A stretch of 64,000 nucleotides of DNA from AP-15 sp963777435 (GTDB lineage Bacteria > Pseudomonadota > Alphaproteobacteria > ATCC43930 > CGMCC-115725), in NCBI GenBank assembly GCA_963777435.1, contig CAVZQT010000002.1:434001-498000 (forward strand), read 5' to 3'. The notes under the pieces are model-generated. The model made no database searches. It saw nothing but the letters and a program-made list of their open reading frames with translations, and was not told the DNA's origin. Shown one piece after another: positions 1-8,033 of this stretch (position 1 is its first letter; every line of letters starts with the position of its first letter). The position numbers and the translations under genes are program-made.

Positions 1-227
1 GACTGAAGCAGGCCGGGCAATGAAGTGCTGGCGCCGTAGAGCGGCAGATAAGCGCAAAAGATAATAATGCAACATCCGGCAAAATTGCGTTCGCGCAACG
101 GGCGGAAATTGACCACCGGGTTGCGGTGCCGCAACGCCCAAAAAAAACCAGTGCAATCAGACCTACGGTTCAGACCTACGGTAAAGAAAGCTGCCAATGT
201 CTGGACCCGCCAGAAGGGATCGCCCAG
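1..227. other. Left edge, no gene recognised
   Basis: This edge stretch lies outside the first insertion element. Its short open frames have biased, low-complexity translations and no recognisable domain, and I see no RNA gene or repeat. It is recorded only so that the segment is not read as overlooked. Confidence 0.4.
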
Positions 228-1066
228 GGCACCGTCAACTTGTCAGTTCCGCTCAGCCGGATGCCCATGACTGGCTGTGGGCATTGGAGCTCTATTGGCA
301 GCCCGTGCTGCAGATTTCCGTCCAGAGTTGGAATGTTTGCGTCCTGGAAGCTCTACGCTCGGCGGCGGTGATGTGATCGCGGCGAAGGTGGAACAGGTTG
401 TTGATCTGATCGTGGGCTGAGAGGAAGCGCTGCGCCTGACCGGCCGATTTGAATCGCTTCATTTGCCGCTCTCGTCGGCGCGTCGGCTGGTGCGAGTTCT
501 CGGCTCGATTATTGAGTGCCTTGTGCTGGCGATGCTCAATGGCGGGCATGAGTTCTCGCTTCGCCGCGCCGTAGCTGGCGAGCTTATCGGTGACCATGAC
601 GCGGGGTGGCCGCATCTGCCTCTTCAGCAGCTTGCGCAGCCGCCGCCTGGCGGCTTGCTTGTCGCGTCGGGTTGGACCAGGACGTCGAGCACGATGCCGG
701 CCTGGTCCACGGCTCGCCATAACCAGTGCTTTACCCCGGCGATTTTGAGCGCGACCTCATCGAGATGCCATTTGTCGCCAACTCGCGGCAGGCAGCGACG
801 GATCTGGTTGGCGAAACGCTGGTCGAATTTGAGTGCCCATTACCGCGCTGTTTGATGGCTGACGATGATGCCGCGGGCGGCCAGCAGCTCCTCGACCATG
901 CGCAGCCCGAGCGGGAAGCGAAAATACAGCCAGACGGCATGGCCGATGATCTCGGCCGGGAACCGATACCGGTGTAGCGGGCGTGAGCAGATGTCGTCAT
1001 CCCACCCGACTACTCACCCCGATCTCTCGGCGCAAGTCCGGCGCGGCCCCCTAAGTTGACGGTGCC
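228..1066 (-). mobile_element. IS6-family-like insertion sequence, copy 1 (full length, inactive)
   Basis: The element is bounded by the inverted repeat GGCACCGTCAACTT at 228-241 and its complement at 1053-1066. That gives 839 bp, the usual IS6 size, and the ends start GGCAC as in IS6 relatives. The single transposase gene runs on the minus strand. No matching 8-bp target duplication is visible (flanks differ), so one end may have been rearranged after insertion. Positions 474-1066 recur as an inverted copy at 5917-6509. Confidence 0.8.
292..1015 (-). pseudogene. IS6-family transposase, broken by a stop and a frameshift
   Basis: Reading right to left, one frame encodes the N-terminal part (RFPAEIIGHAVWLY, then RMVEELLAARG) and the start of the DDE domain (KWHLDEVALKI, KHWLWRAVDQAG). 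A TAA replaces an aromatic codon just before WALKFDQRF. A one-base shift after VLDVLVQ moves the rest into another frame (RRDKQAARR, VMVTDKLASYGAAKRE, NNRAENSHQPTRRRERQM). The D, D and E landmarks of an IS6 DDE transposase are present but split. The gene cannot make a functional enzyme as written. Confidence 0.8.
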
Positions 1067-1335
1067 AGGCGAATGCCTTATCTGCTTGATCGGCCTCGGC
1101 CCTTCGCCGAAAGCAAGGTTGGTTGTGACGACGATAAAGGTGCGCTCGTAGAGCCGGCTGATCAGATGAAAGAGGAGCTGGCCGCCGGGCCTGGGCGAAC
1201 GGCAGATAGCCGAGTTCGTCGAGGACAACAAAGTCCATGCGGGTAAAATATTCGGCGAGGCGGTCCTGGCGTCCGGCGCGGGCTTCGCCCTCCAGCCGGT
1301 TGACGAGGTCGACGACGGTGTAGAAGCGGCCTCTA

Positions 1336-2399
1336 GAGCGTGATTTTAAGAGTTTGCATCGAAAAGATATTCCCACACACTGGGTTTTGTGATTTGAGAT
1401 GCTGGCTGGGGTTGGGGCCAGCATCGAATGGCAAGACCCTATCCATCCACGGGATCTACGCGATCGGGTGGTTGCGGCAGTGGCGAGCGGTTGCACCTGC
1501 CGGGCGACAGCGGCGCTGTTTGGGGTGAGCGTGGCCAGTGTGGTCAAGTGGTCGCAGCGCTGGCGCGCGAGTGGCAGTGCGGCGACCAAACCGATGGGGG
1601 GCTGGCGGCCGCTGCGGCTAAAGGGCGAGCGCGCGTGGTTGTTGGCGCGGATCTCCGAGAAGCCGGGTCTGACCGTGCGGGCCGGTGATGGCCGAGTTGG
1701 CCGAGCGCGGCACGCCGGCGAGCTACGGTGCGGTGTGGCGCTTTTTCCAGCGCGAGGGGATCACGTTTAAAAAAAGCCTGCACGCGAGCGAGCCGATCGC
1801 GCCGACATCGCCCGCCGGCGCGTCCGATGGAAGACCCATCAGAGCCGGCTGAACCCCCCTTCATCGACGAGACCCCGGCCTTCGCTGGGGCAGGCTTTGG
1901 GCCAAGACCAATATGACCCGCCGGCATGGGCATTGCCGCCGCGGCGCGCGCCTGGTCGCCAAGGTGCCCCACGGCCGCTGGCGCACGCTGACGTTTTTGG
2001 CGGCGCTGCGCCACGACCGCATCGCCGCTCCTTGCGTCATCGACGGGCCGATCAACGGCACCAGTTTTCGCGCCTATGTCGAGCAGTTCCTGGTGCCGAC
2101 CCTCAGCCCCGGCGACGTCGTCGTCACGGACAATCTCGGCAGTCATAAGGGCAAGACAATGCGCCGCCTGATCCGTGCCGCCGGTGCCAAGCTGTTCTTT
2201 CTGCCGCGCTACTCGCCCGATCTCAAGCCGATCGAACAAGTCTTTGCCAAGCTCAAGACCCTGCTGCGCAAAACCGACCCGCGCACGATCGAGGCCAAGT
2301 GGCGCGGTATCGGCCAACTCCTCGACCATTTCACCGCCACCGAGTGCGCCAATTACCTCGCCAATGCCGGCTATGCTTCAATCTGACCGGATCATGCTC
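1336..2399 (+). mobile_element. IS630-family-like insertion sequence inside istB
   Basis: The ends form a short imperfect inverted repeat: AGAGCGTGAT at 1336 and ATCATGCTCT ending at 2400. They are flanked by TA at 1334-1335 and 2400-2401, the TA target duplication expected of IS630/mariner-type elements. Excision in thought restores the istB frame exactly, which fixes the boundaries well. The transposase lies on the plus strand and is degraded. Confidence 0.8.
1399..2386 (+). pseudogene. IS630-family transposase, several lesions
   Basis: The N-terminal helix-turn-helix region is intact (LRDRVVAAVASG, VSVASVVKWSQRWR). An extra base near 1688 shifts the frame before MAELAERGTPASYGAVW. Bases seem to be missing between RLNP and FIDET near 1855. 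Directly after FIDET a 23-base GC-rich hairpin (1875-1897) interrupts the expected FIDET-WAKTNMTR. The C-terminal DDE part is open from about 1913 (VVTDNLGSHKGK, FLPRYSPDLKPIEQVFAKLK), with the second Asp and the Glu visible. It is non-functional as written. Confidence 0.8.
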
Positions 2400-2759
2400 T
2401 AGCGCCGCGGCGGATGCAAGCCCGGGCAATGGCTATCGCCAGATGGCTCTTGCCCGTACCAGTTCCGCCGACCGGCACGGTGTTGCGCGGCTCGGCGAGA
2501 AAGGCGCCACTGGCCAAGTCGCGGATCGGCGCCTCGTTGACCGGCGTGCCCGTAAAATCGAAGTCGTTGATGTCCTTGGCCAGCGGCAATTTGGCAATGG
2601 TCAGCTGGTACTTGATCGAGCGCGCCTGCTTCTCGGCGATCTCGGCACTGAGCAGGTCGCCGACAATGCGCGGCGGCTTGTCGCGACGATGGAGTTCATC
2701 TGCCCCGCTATGGGCTACGGACGATTTGGCGAATGCGCAGCTAGCTCGGGCTAAATGCC

Positions 2760-3542
2760 TTACTCCATGAACCAGCCATGGCTGACGACGAGCGACTTGC
2801 CGGTCAGTGCGTTGGTCTTGAAGCCGGCGAAGAATAGCACCGCCTCGGCGACGTCCTCGGTGGTGGTGAACTCGCCGTCGACGGTGTCCTTCAGCATCAC
2901 ATGCTTGATCACGTCCTCTTCGCTGATGCCGAGCTCCTTGGCCTGCTCGGGGATCTGCTTATCCACCAAGGGCGTGCGCACAAAGCCGGGGCAGACGACA
3001 TTTGCACGCACATTGTACTGGGCCCCTTCCTTGGCCACAACGCGGCACAGCCCTAAGAGCCCGTGCTTCGCAGTGACGTAGGGCGCCTTCAGCACCGAGG
3101 CTTCCTTGGAGTGGACCGAGCCCATATAGACGATGCTGCCGGATTTGGCCGCGTACATGTGCTTCAGGCAGGCCCTGGTCGTCAGAAAGGCGCCGTCCAG
3201 GTGGATTGCCAGCAGCCTCTTCCAATCAGCGAACGGAAAATCGACGACCGGCCTAACGATCTGGATTCCGGCATTGCTGACCAGCACGTCGATCCGGCCA
3301 TATTTGGCCATGGTATCGCTGACGGCCTTCTCGACCGCCGCCTCGTCAGCGACATTCATGCCGACGGCAAAAGCATCGGAGCTTTTCGCCTTGATCTCCC
3401 GCGCAGTGGCGTCCGCAGCGTCGAGATTGAGATCGGCGATAACCGGTGTGCCGCCCTCGGCGGCGAAGCGCAGCGCGATCTCCTTGCCGATGCCGCTGGC
3501 CGCACCGGTAATGATCGCCACCTTTTGATCGAAACGGGACAT
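2760..3542 (-). CDS. bdhA: D-3-hydroxybutyrate dehydrogenase (SDR family)
   Basis: This enzyme interconverts 3-hydroxybutyrate and acetoacetate with NAD(H) in the cytosol, the step that brings PHB- or ketone-body-derived hydroxybutyrate into acetoacetate. The 260-aa length is typical. Visible landmarks are the NAD-binding GAASGIG near residue 13, NAG at 90-92, catalytic Ser142, Tyr155 and Lys159 (APYVTAKHG), the family stretch GSVHSKEASVLK, and the C-terminal SHGWFME. It lies 23 bp downstream of adc on the same strand, and the patatin gene precedes adc, so the three look like one ketone-body/PHB operon. The stop lies about 60 bp from the istB relic, so the operon now sits inside mobile DNA. 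Confidence 0.93.
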   Translation of the reverse strand: MSRFDQKVAIITGAASGIGKEIALRFAAEGGTPVIADLNLDAADATAREIKAKSSDAFAVGMNVADEAAVEKAVSDTMAKYGRIDVLVSNAGIQIVRPVVDFPFADWKRLLAIHLDGAFLTTRACLKHMYAAKSGSIVYMGSVHSKEASVLKAPYVTAKHGLLGLCRVVAKEGAQYNVRANVVCPGFVRTPLVDKQIPEQAKELGISEEDVIKHVMLKDTVDGEFTTTEDVAEAVLFFAGFKTNALTGKSLVVSHGWFME

Positions 3543-3565
3543 TGCAAAATCCTTCTAGGCCGAAT

Positions 3566-4324
3566 TCAAGCGTCTATCAGATAGTCGAACACGACCTCGC
3601 CGAGACCGAGCGTCAGATCGGTCACGTAGTGGGTGGCCGAGACCACCTCGCGCACTGGCAGCCGCGCCACATCGCACAGCGCATGCTCGAAGAGCTGGAT
3701 CGCGGCCGGCCCGGCCCAGGCACCCTTCACCGTGACGTCTTCCATGTAGTAGCGCACCAGCTCGCAGATCCGCGGGGTACCATCGACATGCGGGATGATC
3801 TTGAGCATGAAGTTCGGCCGGGCGAGCGCCTTCACCAGCGGCGCCGGATCGATTTCGCGATGCTTGAAGCCCATCGTGGCAGAGACGCACAGCACCGAGC
3901 CGTAGTGCAGGGTGCAGACCACAACATCGCCCTCATGTGCAACCTTCGGGCTCGCCAGCTTCTTTGGGAAGCCCCAGATTTCGCGGCCGCCGGCGATCGG
4001 CGCATTGTCATCGACATACATGGCGTGCACGTAGCCGCCTTCCTGTACGGTGCCATCCTTTGTCTTGAAGCGCACTGGGATGACTTGGCCGGTTTCGGTG
4101 TAGTCGCCAAAGCCGGTGGAATCCGGCATGCGAATGAACTCGTAAGCGACCGTGTCTGCGGCCACTTCCAACGGCTCGGGCACCACCGCGCGCAGCTTGT
4201 CGATGTCGGTACGGTACGTGATAACAACGAACTCGCGGTTGTAGAATTTGTATGGCCCCGGCGGATAAGCAGGATCGTTCAGCGGCATGGCGAACGCCTT
4301 GCGGCGAACCTCGGTAAGCTTCAT
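3566..4324 (-). CDS. adc: Acetoacetate decarboxylase
   Basis: It decarboxylates acetoacetate to acetone and CO2 through a Schiff base on an active-site lysine. The 252-aa protein has the family core EIWGFPKKLASPK, in which Lys121 is the expected Schiff-base lysine and Lys122 its pKa-lowering neighbour. It also has the conserved acidic/arginine region FIRMPDSTGFGDYTE. It sits between the patatin-like gene (upstream) and bdhA (downstream) with short gaps on the same strand. The substrate is the product of BdhA, so the pair can route hydroxybutyrate to acetone or balance acetoacetate. An Adc-fold protein acting on another beta-keto acid cannot be excluded, but the context fits acetoacetate. Confidence 0.9.
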   Translation of the reverse strand: MKLTEVRRKAFAMPLNDPAYPPGPYKFYNREFVVITYRTDIDKLRAVVPEPLEVAADTVAYEFIRMPDSTGFGDYTETGQVIPVRFKTKDGTVQEGGYVHAMYVDDNAPIAGGREIWGFPKKLASPKVAHEGDVVVCTLHYGSVLCVSATMGFKHREIDPAPLVKALARPNFMLKIIPHVDGTPRICELVRYYMEDVTVKGAWAGPAAIQLFEHALCDVARLPVREVVSATHYVTDLTLGLGEVVFDYLIDA

Positions 4325-4363
4325 CGCTCAAGTCTCCTTAGTGGCAATGCTGGGGTGAAATTT

Positions 4364-5526
4364 CTATTCGCGGCCGTCACGCGCCAGATCGAAAGTGAAA
4401 ACGCCGTCTCTGCCATCGGGCCGTTGCAGCACCTCGGGGTGCCGCAGCGTGCGCACCGCATCGTTGTAGCCCGCCGTCCAGTGCTCCTCCATCATCCTCC
4501 GGGAAAACTGGTAATCCTTGGAGGTCCCCTCGTAATTCTTGGTCCGATAGATCAACTGAATGAGGTTGTAGACTTTCTCATCCGCTTCTGCGGCGAGCGT
4601 CTCCGCCTCGGGCGTCTGCAGCAAATCTTTGGGCATCTTGGCCAGGAGCTTGGCGATCGCGCGGCGCTGAAGCTGCTGCTTCTTGAACTGATCCGTCGCC
4701 ATCCGGGTGCGGCTGGAGAAACGGATATCCTTCTGGCGCGCCTCGCTCTCGAGCAGGTTGCGCGGATAATCGCCGCGGGCGCTCCACAGATCGAGTTGGA
4801 AGGCGAACGTATCCTTTCTCGGCGGGGTGTCCAGCACCCATTGCAGCGGCGTGTTGGAGACGAGACCACCGTCCCAATAATACTCGCCTTCGATCTCGGT
4901 CGCCGGCAGCCCCGGTGGCAGCGAGCCGCTGGCGATTACATGCTCCGGGCCGATCTGGTGAGTCGTGCTGTCGAAATGTACGAAGTTTCCGGTGCGTACA
5001 TTGACGGCGCCGACACTGAAGCGCATCGCACCTGCGTTAATCCGGTCAAAATCTACGAAGTTTTCGAGCGTCGCCTTCAGCGGGGCGACATCATAATAGC
5101 TGAGGGCCTCGGGACTTCCGTTCGGATAGAAGAAGGGAGGCGGCACACGCGGTTTGAAGAAGCCCGGCGCACCACCAAGCAGGATGCCCAATGAGCGCAC
5201 CTGATTGACGACGCTGCGGGTGAACTCGTGTTGAACGGGAAATTGGGCATCCCGAACGGCGACACGCTGACGGCTTCCCAGAACTCCCGCAATCTGTCGA
5301 CGCGCCGCTCCGGCGGATTGCCGGCGATCAGGGCCGAGTTAACTGCGCCAATCGAAATGCCGGCGACCCAATCCGGATGCAAATTCGCCTCCGCCAGCGC
5401 CTGATAAACGCCGGCCTGATACGAGCCGAGAGCGCCGCCGCCCTGCAAAATCAACGCTACCCGCTCGAACGGCGGTCGCTCAGCAGCCAAGTGAGTTTTT
5501 CGTTTGGGGGGCCGCTGGCCGGACAT
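4364..5526 (-). pseudogene. Patatin-like phospholipase, one frameshift
   Basis: Patatin-like acyl hydrolases use a Ser-Asp dyad. The N-terminal part has the oxyanion loop GGGALGSYQAG and the nucleophile motif GISIG (serine elbow). The second part has the catalytic Asp motif WDGGLVSN and a C-terminal extension of the kind found in DUF3734-type patatins. The frame changes near 5230, between MPNFPF and QHEFTRSVVNQVRSLG, consistent with a one-base deletion. Joined, it would be about 390 aa. I place the start at 5526 (MSGQRPP). It heads the patatin-adc-bdhA operon, so a role in releasing hydroxyacyl or fatty acyl groups is plausible but inferred. The gene may be intact if the shift is a sequencing error. 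Confidence 0.8.
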
Positions 5527-5667
5527 GACAAAACCTTCGCAAGTGGTGTGGCGCAGCTGCCGGCCGCACAGCGGGGAAAATTCGGCTGGAGCCGATTCCG
5601 CAATCCTCATAAACCTGCAGCCAGGGGCCGACCAGTGAAGTTCAGTAAATCTTGGTAAACTGATCCA

Positions 5668-5745
5668 AACATGAAAGCGCCCGCATCACCAGTTCTACGA
5701 TCGCCGCAACGATCAGGTCACGCTCGATCAGGTCGAGCGCATAGG
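5668..5745 (+). pseudogene. Possible tyrosine-recombinase (integrase) C-terminal scrap
   Basis: A short plus-strand stretch reads HESARIT and, after a one-base shift, FYDRRNDQVTLDQVERIG. This resembles the C-terminal tail of rhizobial-type phage/ICE integrases, where a TxLYDRR..E.(T/S)LDEVERI pattern is common. Nothing upstream extends the homology, so only a fragment remains. The call rests on motif memory alone. Confidence 0.4.
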
Positions 5746-5916
5746 CCTTGGACCGCTGACGAAGGGACTGTCCCGAAGATAAGATCGCAGCAGGCGGTTC
5801 GCATCCCGCGAAATGCCGAACCTAATGCTTTGCCCGATTTCGCCGGGTCGTGGTCACCCCGTCCGAAGTCATAGAGGGCCTTCTCGGTAAAGATCGAGCC
5901 CATTGAGCCAACGATC

Positions 5917-6509
5917 GGCACCGTCAACTTAGGGGGCCGCGCCGGACTTGCGCCGAGAGATCGGGGTGAGTAGTCGGGTGGGATGACGACATCTGCTCAC
6001 GCCCGCTACACCGGTATCGGTTCCCGGCCGAGATCATCGGCCATGCCGTCTGGCTGTATTTTCGCTTCCCGCTCGGGCTGCGCATGGTCGAGGAGCTGCT
6101 GGCCGCCCGCGGCATCATCGTCAGCCATCAAACAGCGCGGTAATGGGCACTCAAATTCGACCAGCGTTTCGCCAACCAGATCCGTCGCTGCCTGCCGCGA
6201 GTTGGCGACAAATGGCATCTCGATGAGGTCGCGCTCAAAATCGCCGGGGTAAAGCACTGGTTATGGCGAGCCGTGGACCAGGCCGGCATCGTGCTCGACG
6301 TCCTGGTCCAACCCGACGCGACAAGCAAGCCGCCAGGCGGCGGCTGCGCAAGCTGCTGAAGAGGCAGATGCGGCCACCCCGCGTCATGGTCACCGATAAG
6401 CTCGCCAGCTACGGCGCGGCGAAGCGAGAACTCATGCCCGCCATTGAGCATCGCCAGCACAAGGCACTCAATAATCGAGCCGAGAACTCGCACCAGCCGA
6501 CGCGCCGAC
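5917..6509 (+). mobile_element. IS6-family-like insertion sequence, copy 2 (3'-truncated)
   Basis: The left inverted repeat GGCACCGTCAACTT is at 5917-5930. The next 593 bp are the exact reverse complement of 474-1066 as far as I can compare, including the in-frame stop and the frameshift. Identity stops at 6509, leaving the last ~245 bp of the element and its right repeat missing. With copy 1 it forms inward-facing inverted copies around 1067-5916. Confidence 0.85.
5968..6509 (+). pseudogene. IS6-family transposase, truncated and broken
   Basis: This is the same broken reading frame as in copy 1: an N-terminal region, a TAA before WALKFDQRF, a one-base shift after VLDVLVQ, then a DDE segment as far as NNRAENSHQPTRR. 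The C-terminal Glu region and the stop are lost at the truncation point. It cannot encode a transposase. Confidence 0.8.
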
Positions 6510-6714
6510 AAGCGAGCAGTCGATAGATGGCCGGATCGTTATCGATCGATGCGAACGACGATGGAGCTTTACACCGACATTGCCGTGGGCCGCCGGCTCT
6601 TACCACGTTCGGGTTGTCTCGCCGCCCTGAAAACACAGGCTGTTAGGCCCAAAGATGATCTCGGAGATCCCATACCCGTATTTCTGACCAAGCAGTTTGC
6701 CTGGGTCCTGCGGC

Positions 6715-6905
6715 TCAAGGCACTTCGAGCGGCATCCTGTCGTCGGCCAAGGGTTGCAGGCGACGCCAGAGGCGCTCGATCTCGCCGACGGCAACCCCAT
6801 AGACCTGGGCGACTTGGGAAACGGTCATGCCGATTTCGCCAAGGCGCGGACGCGCGCAAATTGCGACCGGGGAATCTCGCGCGTGGTCTGCGGCTCGGGT
6901 CCGCG
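6715..6905 (-). pseudogene. Small helix-turn-helix protein remnant
   Basis: The fragment reads TTREIPRSQFARVRALA and then, after a one-base shift, IGMTVSQVAQVYGVAVGEIERL before a stop at 6715. The pattern QFARVR..A..GMTVSQVA.VYGV...EI is a resolvase-like helix-turn-helix seen in many short rhizobial proteins of unknown role. The 5' end is missing and abuts an IS256 scrap. Confidence 0.45.
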
Positions 6906-6919
6906 ATGCGTCGAGCCCC

Positions 6920-7214
6920 CTGTACGTACATCTCGGCCGGGGTTCCGACCAGCGCCTTCTCCGGGGGCTGATAGTGGTCGGACAGCTCGGTCGAGAACCG
7001 CCCTATGCGGTTCTGCGGCACCCGTAATTCCAGTTTGCGACCCTAGTGACCAGCGAGCGGTTAGCCGAGGCGATACGCCAACCGCGTCTCGCTGCGCTCC
7101 CCCTTTGGCGGCGCCGACCGCCTCCGTCATCTCCGCCTCGAGCGCCGCCTGCGCGAGCGCTTCCATCGCCGTTCGGACGAAATCGACCGGCGCCAGCAGC
7201 CCGTTCAGGTCCAT
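6920..7214 (-). pseudogene. IS256-family transposase N-terminal fragment
   Basis: The start reads MDLNGLLAPVDFVRTAMEAL, followed by ALEAEMTEAVGAAKG, the canonical IS256 N-terminus. Frame changes follow: RSLVTRVANW, then VPQNRIGRFSTELSDHYQ, PPEKALVG and AEMYVQG lie in other frames. It ends before the DDE domain. It is a decayed 5' fragment only. Confidence 0.75.
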
Positions 7215-7353
7215 AGCTTCCGCTGCTCCCTCGCCTTGGCATGGTGTGCAGCCTTCACGGATCGATGACGTCAAATATCGCCAGCATGCCTGACCGCGCT
7301 CCGCGGCCGGCTTAGTGCTGAGCCTTGAGCAAACTACCAAAATTTCATTTAAC

Positions 7354-7415
7354 TGGTCGGTTCAGTAGGACTCGAACCTACACCCCGCTCATTAAAATCA
7401 TGTGCTCTGGAGCTT
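7354..7415 (-). repeat. tRNA 3'-end-like remnant (possible attachment-site scar)
   Basis: On the minus strand the segment contains a T arm (GTAGG TTCGAGT CCTAC, five-base stem, seven-base loop) followed by TGAACCG, a discriminator A and CCA (complement of 7354-7381). Upstream is a D-arm-like AGCTCCAGAGC and a T-rich anticodon-loop-like stretch. No 5' acceptor strand complementary to TGAACCG is present, and the anticodon stem does not pair. It is a tRNA scrap, as often left by integrative elements, not a working tRNA. Confidence 0.5.
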
Positions 7416-7629
7416 AGAGCCCGGGGCCCGCTGGGATCGACAGAGGCTGACAACAGCAAATCAAGGGAGTTGCGGGCCCCCGCAACCACTTTCCATCTTT
7501 ATCAGAGACTTGAAATTCGGCTCCCAAAGCAAACGACGGAGCCGAATCTCCATGTCCGGCAGATATCCGAAAAATGCCGTCCGCAAACGCCCGGTTTTGA
7601 CTGTGTTTTACCCGACCACCGAAGCGTAA

Positions 7630-7835
7630 GCGGGCAGTGAAGGCGCGCGGGCTGAAGCGGCAGTGCGGCTGAGGTCGGCGGGTTTCCAGTACCAGGGCAA
7701 TAGTTCGGTGATGTGGCGCGCTGGGTGATTGGCTATGCGGGGCGAGCACATCCGTGAGGTAGAATTGCGGAGACCGCTGAGCTTGGCGGTGCTGGAAGCC
7801 GTCGATTATCGTCTTGAGCAAATCTCCTCCTCCGG
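7630..7835 (-). pseudogene. IS66-family transposase C-terminal fragment
   Basis: Fragments in two frames match the IS66 TnpC tail: FYLTDVLA, then, shifted, RIANHPARHITELLPWYWKP, which parallels the usual ADHPA.RI.ELLPWNW ending. Nothing upstream belongs to it. It is a decayed relic. Confidence 0.6.
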
Positions 7836-7970
7836 CATCGGCCGGCATGCTGTGCCATAAGCGCTCTGCTTCAGCTAATGATGTGGGAATATCGGCCGAT
7901 GGCAGCCCCGTTCGTAGAGCGCGGGCTTGCCGACCGAGTTAGCCAAGCCGATGGCGGACCACGTTCCCCG

Positions 7971-8018
7971 GCCTGCCCCACGGATCAAGTCCGTGGGCTG
8001 AAGGCCCGCGGGGCAGGC
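7971..8018 (+). repeat. GC-rich three-stem hairpin ahead of the acyl-CoA synthetase
   Basis: The outer stem GCCTGCCCC (7971-7979) pairs with GGGGCAGGC (8010-8018). It encloses two small hairpins: ACGGA/TCCGT (7980-7984 with 7990-7994) and GGGC/GCCC (7995-7998 with 8004-8007). TTTT follows at 8019-8022. A purine-rich ribosome-binding site (about 8023-8030) precedes the ATG at 8034. It could be a terminator, a leader structure or a REP-type palindrome. Confidence 0.55.
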
Positions 8019-8033
8019 TTTTGAGGGGGTGTC

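Larger units (their letters stand above)
1090..2700 (-). pseudogene. istB: istB (IS21-family helper ATPase) remnant, split by an IS630-type element
   Basis: IstB is the AAA+ helper ATPase of IS21-family transposition. The N-terminal part (about 2700 to 2402) has a Walker A motif (GGTGTGKSHLAIAIAR). The centre (1333 to about 1200) has the Walker B region FVVLDELGYLPFAQA. Removing 1336-2399 and one TA rejoins the two parts in frame as RRGARGRFYTVVDL, so the insertion is precise. A further frameshift near 1200 moves GGQLLFHLISRLYERT into another frame. The C-terminus is cut off shortly after LAFGE, near IS6 copy 1. No istA is present, so this is a relic of a lost IS21 element. Confidence 0.8.

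Noticed and set aside
228..1074. 8-bp target duplication around IS6 copy 1
   Set aside because: The eight bases on the two sides do not match, so no duplication can be claimed.
3542..5194. 550-aa open frame on the plus strand
   Set aside because: It lies wholly opposite adc and the patatin gene. Its translation is Arg/His-rich with no domain, the usual antisense shadow in GC-rich coding DNA.
7354..7415. Functional tRNA gene
   Set aside because: The T arm and CCA are good, but no 5' acceptor strand pairs and the anticodon stem fails, so only a remnant can be supported.
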